Numbered from the stretch's first letter, positions 34,033 to 43,484 are shown. The stretch: 64,000 nt of DNA from Agromyces italicus DSM 16388 (GCF_000421545.1 NZ_ATXF01000006.1:124001-188000); one strand, 5' to 3'. Notes: generated from the letters alone by a model not told the origin. Program-made: numbers and translations.

Positions 34033-35654
34033 CAGTTCAGCTCCTCGAGGCTCTTGGTTCGGCGGAACGCGATGATCGAGATCACCGCGACCACGATGAA
34101 GATGATGATCGAGTAGGCGCTCGCGAGACCGTAGTCACGGGTCTGACCGGTGAACGCGACCTTGTAGACCATCGTGATCAGGATGTCGGTGAACCCGACC
34201 GGGATCGGCGCGTTCGAGTCGCGCGGCCCGCCGTCGGTGAGCATGTAGATCGTGTTGAAGTTGTTGAAGTTGAAGGCGAACGAGGCGATCAGCAGCGGCG
34301 CGACGGTGACGAGCAGGAGCGGCAGCTTGATCAGGCGGAAGATCGCCCACGGCTTCGCGCCGTCGACCTTCGCGGCCTCCTGGATGTCGTCGGGGATCGA
34401 CTGGAGCGCCCCCATGCACACGAGGAACATGTAAGGGAAGCCGAGCCACAGGTTCACGATGAGGATCGAGACCTTCGCGAGCAGGGGGTCGGTCAGCCAC
34501 GGTATGGACGCCCCGCCGAACAGCACCTGGTTGATGAAGCCGAAGCTCTCGTTCATCATGCCCGCCCAGACGAGCGCCGACAGGAACGAGGGGATCGCGT
34601 ACGGCAGGATCATCAGCACGCGGTAGATCTTGCGGCCCCGCATGCGCAGGTCGTTGAAGACGATCGCGAGGAAGAGGCCGAGGAAGAAGGTCGATGCGAC
34701 CGAGACGAGCGCGAACGCGAAGGTCCACGCGGTCACGTAGAGCAGGGGGCCCGCGAGGCGTGTGTCGGTGACGGCGCGCACGAAGTTGTCGAAGCCGACC
34801 GTGATCTGCCAGCCGGGCAGCAGCTGCTCGCCGCCTTCGGCGGTGAACGCGCCGACGCCGGTGTCGGAGTAGACCGTGCCGGTCGAGAGGTCGGTCATGG
34901 TGCCGGCGGCCTCGTCGTACTCGAGCGTCGAGACGTACAGGTAGCCGCTCGACCCGTCGGGCGTGCGGATCGCGCCGTCGTTCGGGTCGTCGGAGGCGGG
35001 CACCGCGAGCGCGGTCACCTCGTCGGTGCGCTCGAGCACGTCGGCGAACTGGAGCGTGTTCCAGCCGTCGGCCGAGACGGCGACGTCGCCGTCGAACTCG
35101 GCCCCGGATGCCTCGGCGAGCGGTTCTTCGTTGGTGCCGACGAGGGCGTCGCCCTCGGGGTCGGTGACGAGCAGCCCGAGCTCGCCGCCGCGCTCGACGA
35201 CGGTGACGGGGTAGGCGGGCGAGTCCTCGACGCGCTCGAGCGACGAAGCCATGAGCGAGGAGACGGCCTGCTCCTTCGAGCCATTGTGGCCCGTGCCGTA
35301 GTTCGTGAAGGCGATGTACCCCGTGTAGAGGAGCACGAACACCTGGAACACGACGAGGAAGATGACCCCCGGCGTGAGGTACTTCGCGGGGAGCCTGCGG
35401 CGTGAGAAGTAGATCCAGTTCACGAGCGCCGTGACGGCGGCGACGATGACGAGCACCGCCCACTGCTCGTGCAGCGCGAGCACGAACACGGCGTACAGCG
35501 CGAGCGCGTCGACCAGGCCGAGCGCCAGCAGCTTCACGAGCAGCACCTTGATGCCGCCGGAGGCCTGTTCGGCGATGCCCGCAGCGCGACGCTGCTGCTT
35601 CGTCTGCTTCGGCGGCGCGTCCTCGCGGACGTCCTCCTCGGTCGCAATGCTCAT
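34032..35654 (-). CDS. malF: Maltose/maltodextrin ABC permease MalF
   Basis: A 540-residue permease. A cytoplasmic N-terminus of about 30 residues is followed by three close helices, then a large extracytoplasmic insertion (about 105-270, containing NYGTGHNGSKEQAVSSLMAS), as in MalF proteins with a P2-like loop. The remaining helices follow, with the EAA loop DDIQEAAKVDGAKPWAIFRL near residue 435. It sits between malE (122 bp upstream, separated by a strong hairpin) and malG (overlapping). Partner of MalG in the membrane channel. Confidence 0.93.
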   Translation of the reverse strand: MSIATEEDVREDAPPKQTKQQRRAAGIAEQASGGIKVLLVKLLALGLVDALALYAVFVLALHEQWAVLVIVAAVTALVNWIYFSRRRLPAKYLTPGVIFLVVFQVFVLLYTGYIAFTNYGTGHNGSKEQAVSSLMASSLERVEDSPAYPVTVVERGGELGLLVTDPEGDALVGTNEEPLAEASGAEFDGDVAVSADGWNTLQFADVLERTDEVTALAVPASDDPNDGAIRTPDGSSGYLYVSTLEYDEAAGTMTDLSTGTVYSDTGVGAFTAEGGEQLLPGWQITVGFDNFVRAVTDTRLAGPLLYVTAWTFAFALVSVASTFFLGLFLAIVFNDLRMRGRKIYRVLMILPYAIPSFLSALVWAGMMNESFGFINQVLFGGASIPWLTDPLLAKVSILIVNLWLGFPYMFLVCMGALQSIPDDIQEAAKVDGAKPWAIFRLIKLPLLLVTVAPLLIASFAFNFNNFNTIYMLTDGGPRDSNAPIPVGFTDILITMVYKVAFTGQTRDYGLASAYSIIIFIVVAVISIIAFRRTKSLEELN

Positions 35655-35687
35655 GTGCCTGTCTTTCTCATCTTCGTCGCCGGAAAG

Positions 35688-35771
35688 CCGGTGGTCGAGC
35701 AGGCCCGCCAGGGCCGTATCGAGACCTGGTGACCAGGTCTCGATACGCGCTTCGCGCTACTCGACCACCGG
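35688..35771. repeat. Nested hairpin between malE and malF
   Basis: Outer arms CCGGTGGTCGAG (35688-35699) and CTCGACCACCGG (35760-35771) enclose a perfect 31-nt palindrome (35716-35746: GTATCGAGACCTGGT, one base, then its complement). It sits after the malE stop and before malF, where such a structure can stabilise malE mRNA or attenuate malFG. It belongs to the TCTCGA/ATCGAGAC repeat family of this window. Confidence 0.85.
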
Positions 35772-35776
35772 AAGGT

Positions 35777-37012
35777 TCAACCGGCGTCGATCGCCGCCTG
35801 CACGTCGGCGGCGAGCTTCTGCCACGTGGCGACCGGGTCGGCACCGTTGATGATGTCGGCCTCGGCGATGCCCCAGTACTGCCAGACCTTGCCCATCGCG
35901 GGGATGGCGGGCATCGGGACGGCGTCGGCACCGACGGCGGCGAAGCCCTCGATGATCGGGTCGCTCGACGCGGTCTCGGCGGCGCCGGAGTTCGCGGGGA
36001 GGATGTTGCCGGCCTCGAACAGCTCGAGCTGGGTCTCTTCGCTGCCCAGGTAGTTCACGAGGAAGTCGTTCGCGGCGACCTTGTTCTTCGATTCTGCGGA
36101 GACGAAGAAGCCCTTGACGCCGGCGAACGGCTGGGTGGGGTCGCCGGTGGGGCTCGGTGCCGGGTCGATCGCGACGTTGATGCCGGCGTCGACGGCAGCG
36201 CCGACGTTCCACGGGCCGGTCAGCCAGAAGGCCGACTTGCCGGTGAGGAAGCTGTCCTTCGCGATGTCGCCGTCGATGTCGGTGTTGAACGCCTTGGTGC
36301 CGTTCTTGCCCTGCGTGCCGAGCCACGCCGCGAAGGCCTCGCCGCCGGCGTTGCCGAGTTGGAGGTCGTCGGCGTTGTAGCCGTTCTCGTCGCTGCCGAA
36401 GACGGGGGCGCCGAACGCGGTCTGGAAGGGGTACAGGTGGTACGGGTTGCCCTCGGCGCCCTGCTCGACGACGAACGGCTGGGTGAGGCCGGCCGCGGTG
36501 CCCTTGGCGAGCATGTCGTCGAAGCTCGTCGCGGCCTCTGGGATGAGGTCGGCGTTGCGGAGCACCGCGATGTTCTCGACCGCGTAGGGGAGCATGTACG
36601 TGGTGCCCTCGTAGGTCGAGGCATCCACGGCGACCTTCAGGTAGTCGGCGGCGGAGTCGCCGAGCTCGATCGGGGCGACGACGCCGTTGGTCGAGAGCTC
36701 GCCGAGCCAGTCGTGGGCGCCCATGGTGATGTCGGGACCCTTGCCGGTCGGCACCTGCTGGATGAAGTCGTCCTTGATGTCGGCGTTGTCCTTGCCGACG
36801 AGCTTGACCTCGACGCCGCTTTCGTCCTGGTAGGCCTTGGCCGCGCCCTTCAGCGCGTCGACGCGCTCGGCGTCGACCCAGACGGTCAGCGTGCTGCTCG
36901 CACTCGACTCGGTGTCGGAACCGCCGTCGGCACCCGCGCAACCGGCGAGACCGAGCGTTGCGACGACCGCGACCGCACCGGCCGCAAGGAGGCTCTTCCT
37001 GTTCACCCTCAT
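35777..37012 (-). CDS. malE: Maltose/maltodextrin-binding lipoprotein MalE
   Basis: A 411-residue extracellular solute-binding protein family 1 member, tethered as a lipoprotein. ATG at 37012 follows AAGGACACACCA and gives the leader MRVNRKSLLAAGAVAVVATL with the lipobox LAGC. Family features include TLTVWVDAERVDALKGAAKA near residue 43, the EVKLVGKDNADIKDDFIQQV region and FLTGKSAFWLTGPWNVGA near 245. First gene of malEFG. The divergent GH13 alpha-glucosidase shares its 242-bp control region, which holds two LacI-type boxes. Confidence 0.94.
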   Translation of the reverse strand: MRVNRKSLLAAGAVAVVATLGLAGCAGADGGSDTESSASSTLTVWVDAERVDALKGAAKAYQDESGVEVKLVGKDNADIKDDFIQQVPTGKGPDITMGAHDWLGELSTNGVVAPIELGDSAADYLKVAVDASTYEGTTYMLPYAVENIAVLRNADLIPEAATSFDDMLAKGTAAGLTQPFVVEQGAEGNPYHLYPFQTAFGAPVFGSDENGYNADDLQLGNAGGEAFAAWLGTQGKNGTKAFNTDIDGDIAKDSFLTGKSAFWLTGPWNVGAAVDAGINVAIDPAPSPTGDPTQPFAGVKGFFVSAESKNKVAANDFLVNYLGSEETQLELFEAGNILPANSGAAETASSDPIIEGFAAVGADAVPMPAIPAMGKVWQYWGIAEADIINGADPVATWQKLAADVQAAIDAG

Positions 37013-37110
37013 TGGTGTGTCCTTCTCAGTGTGCGTGAGATCGGCGCCTTCGCCCAGTGGCTCGAATCGCACACCGTACCCGAAAGGCCGTTCTTCCTGT
37101 GTCACTCGCG

Positions 37111-37125
37111 ATTGCAAGCGATTAC
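37111..37125. promoter_or_regulatory. MalR-type operator, site 1
   Basis: ATTGCAAGCGATTAC lies 98 bp before the malE start in the malE/alpha-glucosidase divergent region. It matches 13 of 15 bases of the site in front of the LacI gene at 44896 and is of the LacI-family CAAGCG type. Confidence 0.65.
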
Positions 37126-37207
37126 AGGTATACCCTGCTTTCCGTCTCACACCAAACCGGCCGAGCGCGATCGATATCGGTTCGTGACCATCCAGCATCA
37201 TGCGAAA

Positions 37208-37222
37208 TCTGCAAGCGTTTCC
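37208..37222. promoter_or_regulatory. MalR-type operator, site 2
   Basis: TCTGCAAGCGTTTCC lies 32 bp before the alpha-glucosidase ATG and shares TGCAAGCG plus TT and C with site 1. The position suits repression of the alpha-glucosidase promoter. Confidence 0.6.
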
Positions 37223-37254
37223 ACGCGGTATCGAGATGTCGTACAGTTTCCGTC

Positions 37255-38949
37255 ATGACTTCCGAATGGTGGCGCACCGCCGCGATCTACCAGATCTACC
37301 CCCGCTCCTTCGCCGACGCGAACGGTGACGGCATGGGCGACCTGGCCGGCATCACGGCCCGCCTCGGCGAGCTGGCCGAGCTCGGCATCGACGCGATCTG
37401 GCTCTCGCCGTTCTACACCTCGCCCCAGCGCGACGCCGGCTACGACGTCGCCGACTACTGCGACATCGACCCGCTCTTCGGCACTCTCGCCGACTTCGAC
37501 GCCATGGTCGAAGAAGCGCACACCCGAGGCATCCGAGTCATCGTCGACCTCGTTCCGAACCATTCGAGCGACCGGCACGCCTGGTTCGAGGCCGCCCTCG
37601 CCGCGCCCGCGGGCAGTGCCGAGCGCGCCCGCTACCTCTTCCGCGACGGCCACGGCGAGGGCGGCGAGCTGCCCCCGAACAACTGGGAGTCGGTCTTCGG
37701 CGGCCCCGCGTGGACCCGCATCACCGAGCCCGACGGCACGCCCGGCCAGTGGTTCCTCCACCTCTTCGACTCCTCGCAGCCCGACTTCGACTGGACCAAC
37801 GAGGAGGTCCGCGAGGAGTTCCGCCGCATCCTGCGCTTCTGGCTCGACCGCGGCGTCGACGGATTCCGGGTGGACGTCGCGCACGGCATGGTCAAGGCCG
37901 AGGGCCTGCCCGACTGGACCCCGCCCGCCGAGGGCGGCAGCATGGGCGGCGCGGGGGGCGTCGGCGGTGCCGGCGTCGCCCTCGAGCCCGCCATCTCGAC
38001 CGAGCCCGGCGACCGCGCCCCCTACTGGGGCCAGGAGGGCGTGCACGAGATCTACCGCGACTGGCGGGCACTGCTCGACACCTACCCGGGCGAGCGCATC
38101 CTCGCCGCCGAGGCGTGGGTCGACCCGCTGTCGCAGGTCGCGAAGTGGGTGCGCCCCGACGAGATGCACCAGGCCTTCAACTTCGCCTACCTCGAGACCC
38201 CGTGGCAGGCCGACGCCCTGCGCCGGGTGATCGACGACTCGATCGACGCCTTCGCGGCCGTCGGCGCCCCGTCGACCTGGGTGCTCTCGAACCACGACGT
38301 CGTGCGCCACGCCACCCGCCTCGCGCTCACCGAGCCGAACCCGCAGGGCCACGGCGTCGGCCCCCGCACCCCCGGCCTCGGCGACCCCGCGACCGGACTC
38401 CGCCGCGCCCGCGCGGCGACCGCGCTCATGCTCGCCCTGCCCGGCTCGGCGTACCTCTACCAGGGCGAAGAACTCGGCCTGCCCGAGGTCGTCGAGCTGC
38501 CCGACGACGCCCGCCAGGACCCGACCTGGTTCCGCACGAACGGCGAGCGGTACGGTCGCGACGGATGCCGCGTGCCGCTGCCCTGGACGGCCTCCGCGCC
38601 GTCGTACGGCTTCGGCCCCACGGATGCCGCGTGGCTCCCCCAGCCCGCATCGTGGGCGTCGTTCGCGCGCGACGCGCAGCGCGGGGCCTCGGGATCGACG
38701 CTCTCGCTCTACCGGGCGCTCCTCGCCGGGCGCCGCACGCACGGCCTCGCCTCCGGCTCGCTCGAGTGGCTGGCCGGATCGACCGCCGAAGTGCTGTCGT
38801 TCCGCAACGGCGACGTCAACGTCGTGGCGAACACCGGCTCGGCGCCCGTGGCCCTGCCCGCGCGCGAGGTGCTGCTCGCGAGCGGCCCGCTCGACGAGGC
38901 ATCCGCCCTGCTGCCCGGCGACACCACCGTCTGGCTGCGCGCCGCCTGA
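37255..38949 (+). CDS. aglA: GH13 alpha-glucosidase
   Basis: A 564-residue GH13 exo-enzyme of the oligo-1,6-glucosidase/alpha-glucosidase group that releases glucose from imported maltose or maltodextrin in the cytoplasm. It starts TSEWWRTAAIYQIYPRSFAD. Catalytic regions: DLVPNHSS, GFRVDVAHG with the nucleophile Asp, LAAEAWVD with the acid Glu, and LSNHDVVRH. ATG at 37255 is 242 bp from the divergent malE start, and two LacI-type boxes lie between. A glycine-rich insert (GGAGGVGGAG) sits after the region II motif. The gene symbol follows actinobacterial usage. Confidence 0.92.
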   Translation: MTSEWWRTAAIYQIYPRSFADANGDGMGDLAGITARLGELAELGIDAIWLSPFYTSPQRDAGYDVADYCDIDPLFGTLADFDAMVEEAHTRGIRVIVDLVPNHSSDRHAWFEAALAAPAGSAERARYLFRDGHGEGGELPPNNWESVFGGPAWTRITEPDGTPGQWFLHLFDSSQPDFDWTNEEVREEFRRILRFWLDRGVDGFRVDVAHGMVKAEGLPDWTPPAEGGSMGGAGGVGGAGVALEPAISTEPGDRAPYWGQEGVHEIYRDWRALLDTYPGERILAAEAWVDPLSQVAKWVRPDEMHQAFNFAYLETPWQADALRRVIDDSIDAFAAVGAPSTWVLSNHDVVRHATRLALTEPNPQGHGVGPRTPGLGDPATGLRRARAATALMLALPGSAYLYQGEELGLPEVVELPDDARQDPTWFRTNGERYGRDGCRVPLPWTASAPSYGFGPTDAAWLPQPASWASFARDAQRGASGSTLSLYRALLAGRRTHGLASGSLEWLAGSTAEVLSFRNGDVNVVANTGSAPVALPAREVLLASGPLDEASALLPGDTTVWLRAA

Positions 38950-38959
38950 CCGGGCGCGG

Positions 38960-39043
38960 TCTGCCGCTCGCGTGCGCTCGCGTGCGCTTGCCGCTTGCGT
39001 GCGCTTGCCGCTCGCGTGCGCTTGCCGCTCGCGCTCGCGTGCG
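38960..39043. repeat. 17-bp tandem repeat
   Basis: Degenerate copies of CCGCTCGCGTGCGCTTG repeat about five times directly after the alpha-glucosidase gene and run into the hairpin at 39044. Low-complexity expansion of a GC-rich spacer; no gene. Confidence 0.8.
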
Positions 39044-39106
39044 CTTGCAGGATGAGCGGGTCACCGCCCCCGTATTTTCGAGGTGCCGACCCGCTCATCC
39101 TGCAAG
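39044..39106. terminator. 19-bp hairpin between convergent genes (bidirectional)
   Basis: CTTGCAGGATGAGCGGGTC (39044-39062) pairs perfectly with 39088-39106. It separates the alpha-glucosidase from the convergent endonuclease-like gene, whose stop is at 39113. The arms match the repeat at 27477 and, weakly, 40209-40270, so a mobile or conserved repeat doubles here as a bidirectional terminator. Confidence 0.75.
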
Positions 39107-39112
39107 TGGGCC

Positions 39113-40141
39113 TCAGCGAGCGGCGAACTGCGCGGCGAGCGGCGCGTCGTCGTACCGGCCGAGCCGCTTCAACGACATGCCGAGCCCGTCCGAGGGCGTG
39201 CTCCGCGCGCCCCATCGATGCGCTCCGCGCGCGATGAGCTCGAGGATTCCGCGGCTCGTGACCTCCCACTCGTCGACGACCATGGTGTAACTGAGTCGGA
39301 GCACGAGGTACCCGCGCATCGCGAGTTCGAAGTCGCGGCGCCGGTCGTTCTCGAACTCGACCGGCCCTGAATGGAATTGCGAACCGTCGACCTCGATCAC
39401 GAGCCGTTCGCCCACGAGCAGATCGACCCGGCCGACCGGCGGAAGCGACACCTGGGTGCGATGCCGGATGTTCCGCGCGCGCAGCAGCAGCCGGACCTTC
39501 GTCTCGATCCCCGACTCCGACCCTTCGGCACAACGGTCGAGGATGCGCCGACGACCCGGGCTCGCTGAGGCGCGGATCTCGTCGAGCCGGACCTCACCGC
39601 GGGCGAGTGCCGAATCGATCGTCGTGATCGCGGCATCGCGGTCGGTGCAGTGCAGCATCTCGGCGAGTGCGACCGCGAGCGGGTCTCGCCCGCTCCGGAT
39701 CGGCGGGTCCGATCGGTAGTGCACGCAGACGCGATCCTTCTTCGCGTCGAGCGGGGCGAGGGCGGGAGCCCGGATCGCGGCGTTCGCGACAGCGCCCTCC
39801 GTCGGGCGGGTCGGCGTCGGATCCGCCGGCGTCGGCGACTTCAGGCGTGCGGCCGAACGATGCACCCGGACATGCAGCAGCTCGTCGCCGTCCTCCCACA
39901 GCCCATGGATCTTCGCGATGGATGCCGCGGTCGCAGCCCCTCCGACGCGAACCGCCCGCACGATATCGGCCGGTGCATCGGGCACCGCGTACCAGCGCTG
40001 ACGAACGCGAATCACCGAGCCCGCGGCGACCGCAGAGCCCACCTGCTCGCGCCGGATTCCCACGGCGTCGAGCTCGCGCGCAGGCACGGCGCCGCCGTTC
40101 CGTCGAATCCAGTTGGCGACCGCTCGAGTCTCGTTGCTCAT
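39113..40141 (-). CDS. AbiEi-like N-domain plus DUF559 endonuclease-like protein
   Basis: A 342-residue protein. The N-terminal region (about 1-75) is a winged-helix of the AbiEi-antitoxin type (VANWIRRNGGAVPARELDAV, VRVGGAATAASIAKIHGLWE). The C-terminal about 100 residues are DUF559-like, with a PDDEXK pattern: GRVDLLVGERLVIEVDGSQF, where Asp and Glu-x-Asp are candidate metal ligands, then RRRDFELAMRGYLVLRLSY. The ATG at 40141 is used. No toxin partner is adjacent, so it is an orphan. A second, more distant protein of similar plan lies at 46902-47879. DNA cleavage or repair is possible. Confidence 0.8.
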   Translation of the reverse strand: MSNETRAVANWIRRNGGAVPARELDAVGIRREQVGSAVAAGSVIRVRQRWYAVPDAPADIVRAVRVGGAATAASIAKIHGLWEDGDELLHVRVHRSAARLKSPTPADPTPTRPTEGAVANAAIRAPALAPLDAKKDRVCVHYRSDPPIRSGRDPLAVALAEMLHCTDRDAAITTIDSALARGEVRLDEIRASASPGRRRILDRCAEGSESGIETKVRLLLRARNIRHRTQVSLPPVGRVDLLVGERLVIEVDGSQFHSGPVEFENDRRRDFELAMRGYLVLRLSYTMVVDEWEVTSRGILELIARGAHRWGARSTPSDGLGMSLKRLGRYDDAPLAAQFAAR

Positions 40142-40322
40142 CCCTCGAGTCTCGCGGCTCCGCGCCGCGAGGCGGGCCGCTGGCCGGGAACTGTGGAGAA
40201 CCGGCGCGACATGCAGGACTCTCCGATCGGCACTGCCCCCACAGCCCCTGCCGCCCCGCTCGTCCTGCAAGTTCTATCGGCAGGGCCGGCGAGACTCCCC
40301 TGCCCCGCAGGGCGCCCCGGCG

Positions 40323-42245
40323 TCAGTTGGTGTTGGCGTACAGCCACTCGAGCGGGTCGACCCACTCGCCGTCCATGCCGCCGATGCGGATCTCGAAGTG
40401 GAGGTGCGGGCCCGTCGACATACCGGTGTTGCCGGTCTCGCCGATGACATCGCCGACCTCGACGGTCTCGCCGATCTCGAAGAGACGCGATCCCTCGATC
40501 ATGTGCGCGTAGACGCTCGCGATGGTCTGGCCGTCGATCTCGTGCTCGATCATGATGACCGTGCCGAGCGATCCGCCCGCGTCGGTCGACTCGACCACGA
40601 CGCCGTCGGCGACGGCCTGGATGTCGGCGCCGTAGCCCGGGTTGAAGTCCTGCCCGTGGTGGTCGCTCGAACAGCCCGCGCAGTCGCGGTAGCCGTAGCG
40701 GTCGCCGATGTGCACGCCGACGGCGAAGGGCCACTGCACGGTGCCGGCCGGGTTGTTCGTGAACGTCGCCTCGGCACGGATGCCCGCGGCCTCGGCGTAC
40801 TCCTCGATGGTCTGCGTCTTGTAGCCCTCGCTCTCGACGCCCTGAGCGAGCACTCCGTCGTTGATCTGCACGCGCTGGCCGTCGATCGTGGTCGTCGTCG
40901 CGCCCTCGAGCGCCATCGCCTGCACTTCGGCGTGCGTGAGCAGCGACATCGAGGGCACCGAGGTGGCGACGGCGAGCATCGCCGCGAAGCCCATCGCGAC
41001 GACGCTGGCGATGCTGCGGGTGCGATTGCGGCGCCGGGCCGGGCGAACCGGCTGCGAGGCGGATGCCACAGGGCGGGCGCCGGCCGCGGCCGTGCGGCCG
41101 GTGACGCGCGACGAGCCGCCTGCGGCGCGACGGGCGGATGCCGCGGGGTGGGACTCGGGGCCGTCGCCGATGTTCGCGCGCCGGGAGGCGGGCTGTGCCG
41201 CGTACGCCTCGGCCTCGGCACCGGCGGCGGCGATCATCGCGGCGAGGTCGTCGCTCTCCGCGACGCCGCCGCGCGGGGCGGCGGGGGTCTCGCTCGCGCC
41301 GGCGAGCGGTTCGGGCCGCGACATCGGCACGACGATCGGTTCGGTGCGCGGCCCGGCCGCGGCGGCGGTGATGAGCGAGGCGAAGTCGGCCGAGGCCGAT
41401 GCGGCGGCGGCCGCGGTGGCGGCTCCGCCGGTGATCTGAGCGGGCCCGGGCGCGGGCGCGGCAGCGACCTCGGGCTGCGGCTTCGCACCGAAACGACCCT
41501 TGGCGGCCTTGGCCGGCTTCTCAGCCTTGCGGCCGCCCTTCTCCGCTTTGCGGTCGCGCGCTCCGCGGTCGGCACGACCCGACCGGCGGCCGGTGTCGGC
41601 GAGGTCGGCCGCGCCCTCGTCGCCGAGCCCGGCGAAGAGATCGTCGAAACCGGCGTGCTCCGATGCCGCGGGCGTGGGCGCGACCGCGTGCGGCGCGACC
41701 GCGGGCGATTCGACCGCGTGCGGTTGGGACCTGCGTGCGGGGGCGACGGGCGCCTCGGCGGGCTGGGCGCCCGCGGACATGACGGAGGCCGAGCGGCGGG
41801 CAACCGGGTGGTCGATCGGCTCGGCCTCGAAGGGCGCTGCAGGGGTGGAACGGAGTGTCTGCCGGGTTTCGGCGACGGGCGACGGGGTCGGGGCTTTCGA
41901 GCCCGAGAACAACTCGTCGAAGCTGGGATGGACCGGCCGCGGCTCTGCCGCGAGCTGGGCCGGCGCGTGTGGGGCCGGGGCCGGCTGCGGGGGCACGTGT
42001 TGTGCCGGCACCTGGTGAACCGGGGCCTGCTGCGCCGACGCCTGCTGCACCCACGGGGCCTGCGCCGAGGCATCCGCACCGGTGGCCGGCGCGGGCGCCC
42101 GAAGAGCGCCGCTCGCCAGCTCTGCCTGCCGTGCCGCCTCGGTCTCGAGTTCGCGCAGCTCGCGACGGGTCAGGGGTCGCCCGGGCCGCACTTCAGCGCG
42201 GGTGCCTGGCGTTGATCCGTCGGGCACGAGGGGGGACTCGAGCAC
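40323..42245 (-). CDS. M23-family peptidoglycan peptidase
   Basis: A 640-residue cell-wall endopeptidase. A very long disordered N-terminus (1-400) is rich in Ala, Pro and charged residues, with HPSFDELFSG and HAGFDDLFAGLGDE motifs repeated near residues 107 and 205. A transmembrane helix near 410 (IASVVAMGFAAMLAVATSVP) anchors it. The C-terminal lysostaphin-like domain (about 500-635) has the zinc ligands in HHGQDFNPG and GPHLHFEI. It should cut peptide bridges outside the membrane; the repeated FDDLF-type motifs may recruit it to a cytoplasmic partner. GTG start at 42245. Confidence 0.88.
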   Translation of the reverse strand: MLESPLVPDGSTPGTRAEVRPGRPLTRRELRELETEAARQAELASGALRAPAPATGADASAQAPWVQQASAQQAPVHQVPAQHVPPQPAPAPHAPAQLAAEPRPVHPSFDELFSGSKAPTPSPVAETRQTLRSTPAAPFEAEPIDHPVARRSASVMSAGAQPAEAPVAPARRSQPHAVESPAVAPHAVAPTPAASEHAGFDDLFAGLGDEGAADLADTGRRSGRADRGARDRKAEKGGRKAEKPAKAAKGRFGAKPQPEVAAAPAPGPAQITGGAATAAAAASASADFASLITAAAAGPRTEPIVVPMSRPEPLAGASETPAAPRGGVAESDDLAAMIAAAGAEAEAYAAQPASRRANIGDGPESHPAASARRAAGGSSRVTGRTAAAGARPVASASQPVRPARRRNRTRSIASVVAMGFAAMLAVATSVPSMSLLTHAEVQAMALEGATTTTIDGQRVQINDGVLAQGVESEGYKTQTIEEYAEAAGIRAEATFTNNPAGTVQWPFAVGVHIGDRYGYRDCAGCSSDHHGQDFNPGYGADIQAVADGVVVESTDAGGSLGTVIMIEHEIDGQTIASVYAHMIEGSRLFEIGETVEVGDVIGETGNTGMSTGPHLHFEIRIGGMDGEWVDPLEWLYANTN

Positions 42246-42425
42246 GTGTAGGGGCTTTCGGCGTCGGGGGCGAGGGTTCTGTCGGAGGAGGTGCTCACCC
42301 CGACGGCACGCGCCGAGGTAACAGGTTGGTAAAGACTACCCGGAATCATCGGTGAACGCCACGCGAATCAGCGGAGACCGGCGGGTGAACGGCCGAATTC
42401 CGCGTCGTCACCGCCGACGCGTTCG

Positions 42426-43340
42426 TCAGGTTCCCGCGCCGGCCGCGGCGAGCGCGGCGACGAGCTCCTCGTAGAGTCCGGGCGCGGCGGCGACGACGAG
42501 TTCTTCGCCCTCGCGCCCTCCGCGCGCGCCGCCGACGACCGCGCCCGCCTCCCGCGCGATGAGCGCCCCGGCGGCGTGATCCCACGGCGCGAGCCCGCGC
42601 TCGTAGAACGCGTCGAGCCTGCCTGCGGCGAGCGCGCTCATCTCGAGGGCCGCCGAGCCGTTGCGCCGCACATCGCGCACCTGCGGGAGCACCGCGAGCA
42701 GCACCTCGGCCTGTTCTCGCCGGCGCTCCGCCGAGTACCCGAAGCCGGTGCCGACGAGTGCGCGTGCGAGCGGTACGCCCGTGTTGACCTGGAGCGCCTG
42801 CGGCGCCGACTCCGCCGACGCTGCCGACCCTACCGACCCCGCCGACGCCGCCGACGCCGCCCGGGGCAGCATCCCGCCCACGACACCCCCGCTCACCCGT
42901 GCTCCCCCGCCTGCGCTGGCCTCGAAGACCTCACCCGTCGACCCGTTCACGACGACCCCGACGAGGGCGTGCCAGCTCGACGGCTCGGCCGGACCCTCGA
43001 CGACGGCGATGCTCACCGCCCAGCTCGGCAGCCCGTAGAGGAAGTTCACGGTGCCGTCGATCGGGTCGACGACCCAGGTGAGCCCGCTCGTCCCGACGCG
43101 GGCGGTGTCCTCCTCGCCGAGGATGCCGTCGTCGGGCCGCGCGGCGAGGATCCGCTCGCGGATGAGCGCCTCGGTGTCACGATCGGTCGCGGTGACGATG
43201 TCGGTCGGCGTCGACTTGGTCGCAGCGACCTCGACTCCCGCGAGCCGGGCCGCGGCCGCGAACTCCGCGGCCTGTACGGCGATGTCGCGCGCGAGCGCGA
43301 GCAGTTGAACGAGATCGACGGATGCCACGTGCCCGGTCAT
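42426..43340 (-). CDS. Inositol monophosphatase family protein
   Basis: A 304-residue Mg-dependent phosphatase of the inositol monophosphatase/SuhB fold. The metal-binding motifs are GILGEEDTAR near residue 72 and VVDPIDGTVNFLYGLPSWAV near 91. The C-terminal motif is LAPWDHAAGALIAREAGAVV near 250. An Ala/Ser-rich stretch (about 158-182, AASAASAGSVGSAASAESA) is an unusual insertion in a loop. It may dephosphorylate inositol phosphate for mycothiol or phosphoinositide synthesis; substrate not certain. tRNA-Tyr follows upstream on the same strand. Confidence 0.9.
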   Translation of the reverse strand: MTGHVASVDLVQLLALARDIAVQAAEFAAAARLAGVEVAATKSTPTDIVTATDRDTEALIRERILAARPDDGILGEEDTARVGTSGLTWVVDPIDGTVNFLYGLPSWAVSIAVVEGPAEPSSWHALVGVVVNGSTGEVFEASAGGGARVSGGVVGGMLPRAASAASAGSVGSAASAESAPQALQVNTGVPLARALVGTGFGYSAERRREQAEVLLAVLPQVRDVRRNGSAALEMSALAAGRLDAFYERGLAPWDHAAGALIAREAGAVVGGARGGREGEELVVAAAPGLYEELVAALAAAGAGT

Positions 43341-43456
43341 GCCCTCAAGCTAGCGCGGCTGGCCCGCGCACGCCCGCGCGATCGGCACCGGAACGCCATC
43401 GGATCCACCACCGGAACGCCACCGGAACCGCCCGAACCAGCACCTCATGAAACCAC

Positions 43457-43481
43457 GAAAACCCCGGCGAACCGGGGCTTT
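43457..43481 (-). terminator. Terminator of tRNA-Tyr
   Basis: GCCCCGG and CCGGGGT form a short stem with a TTCG loop followed by TTTT on the minus strand, three bases after the encoded CCA end. Confidence 0.8.
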
Positions 43482-43484
43482 CAC

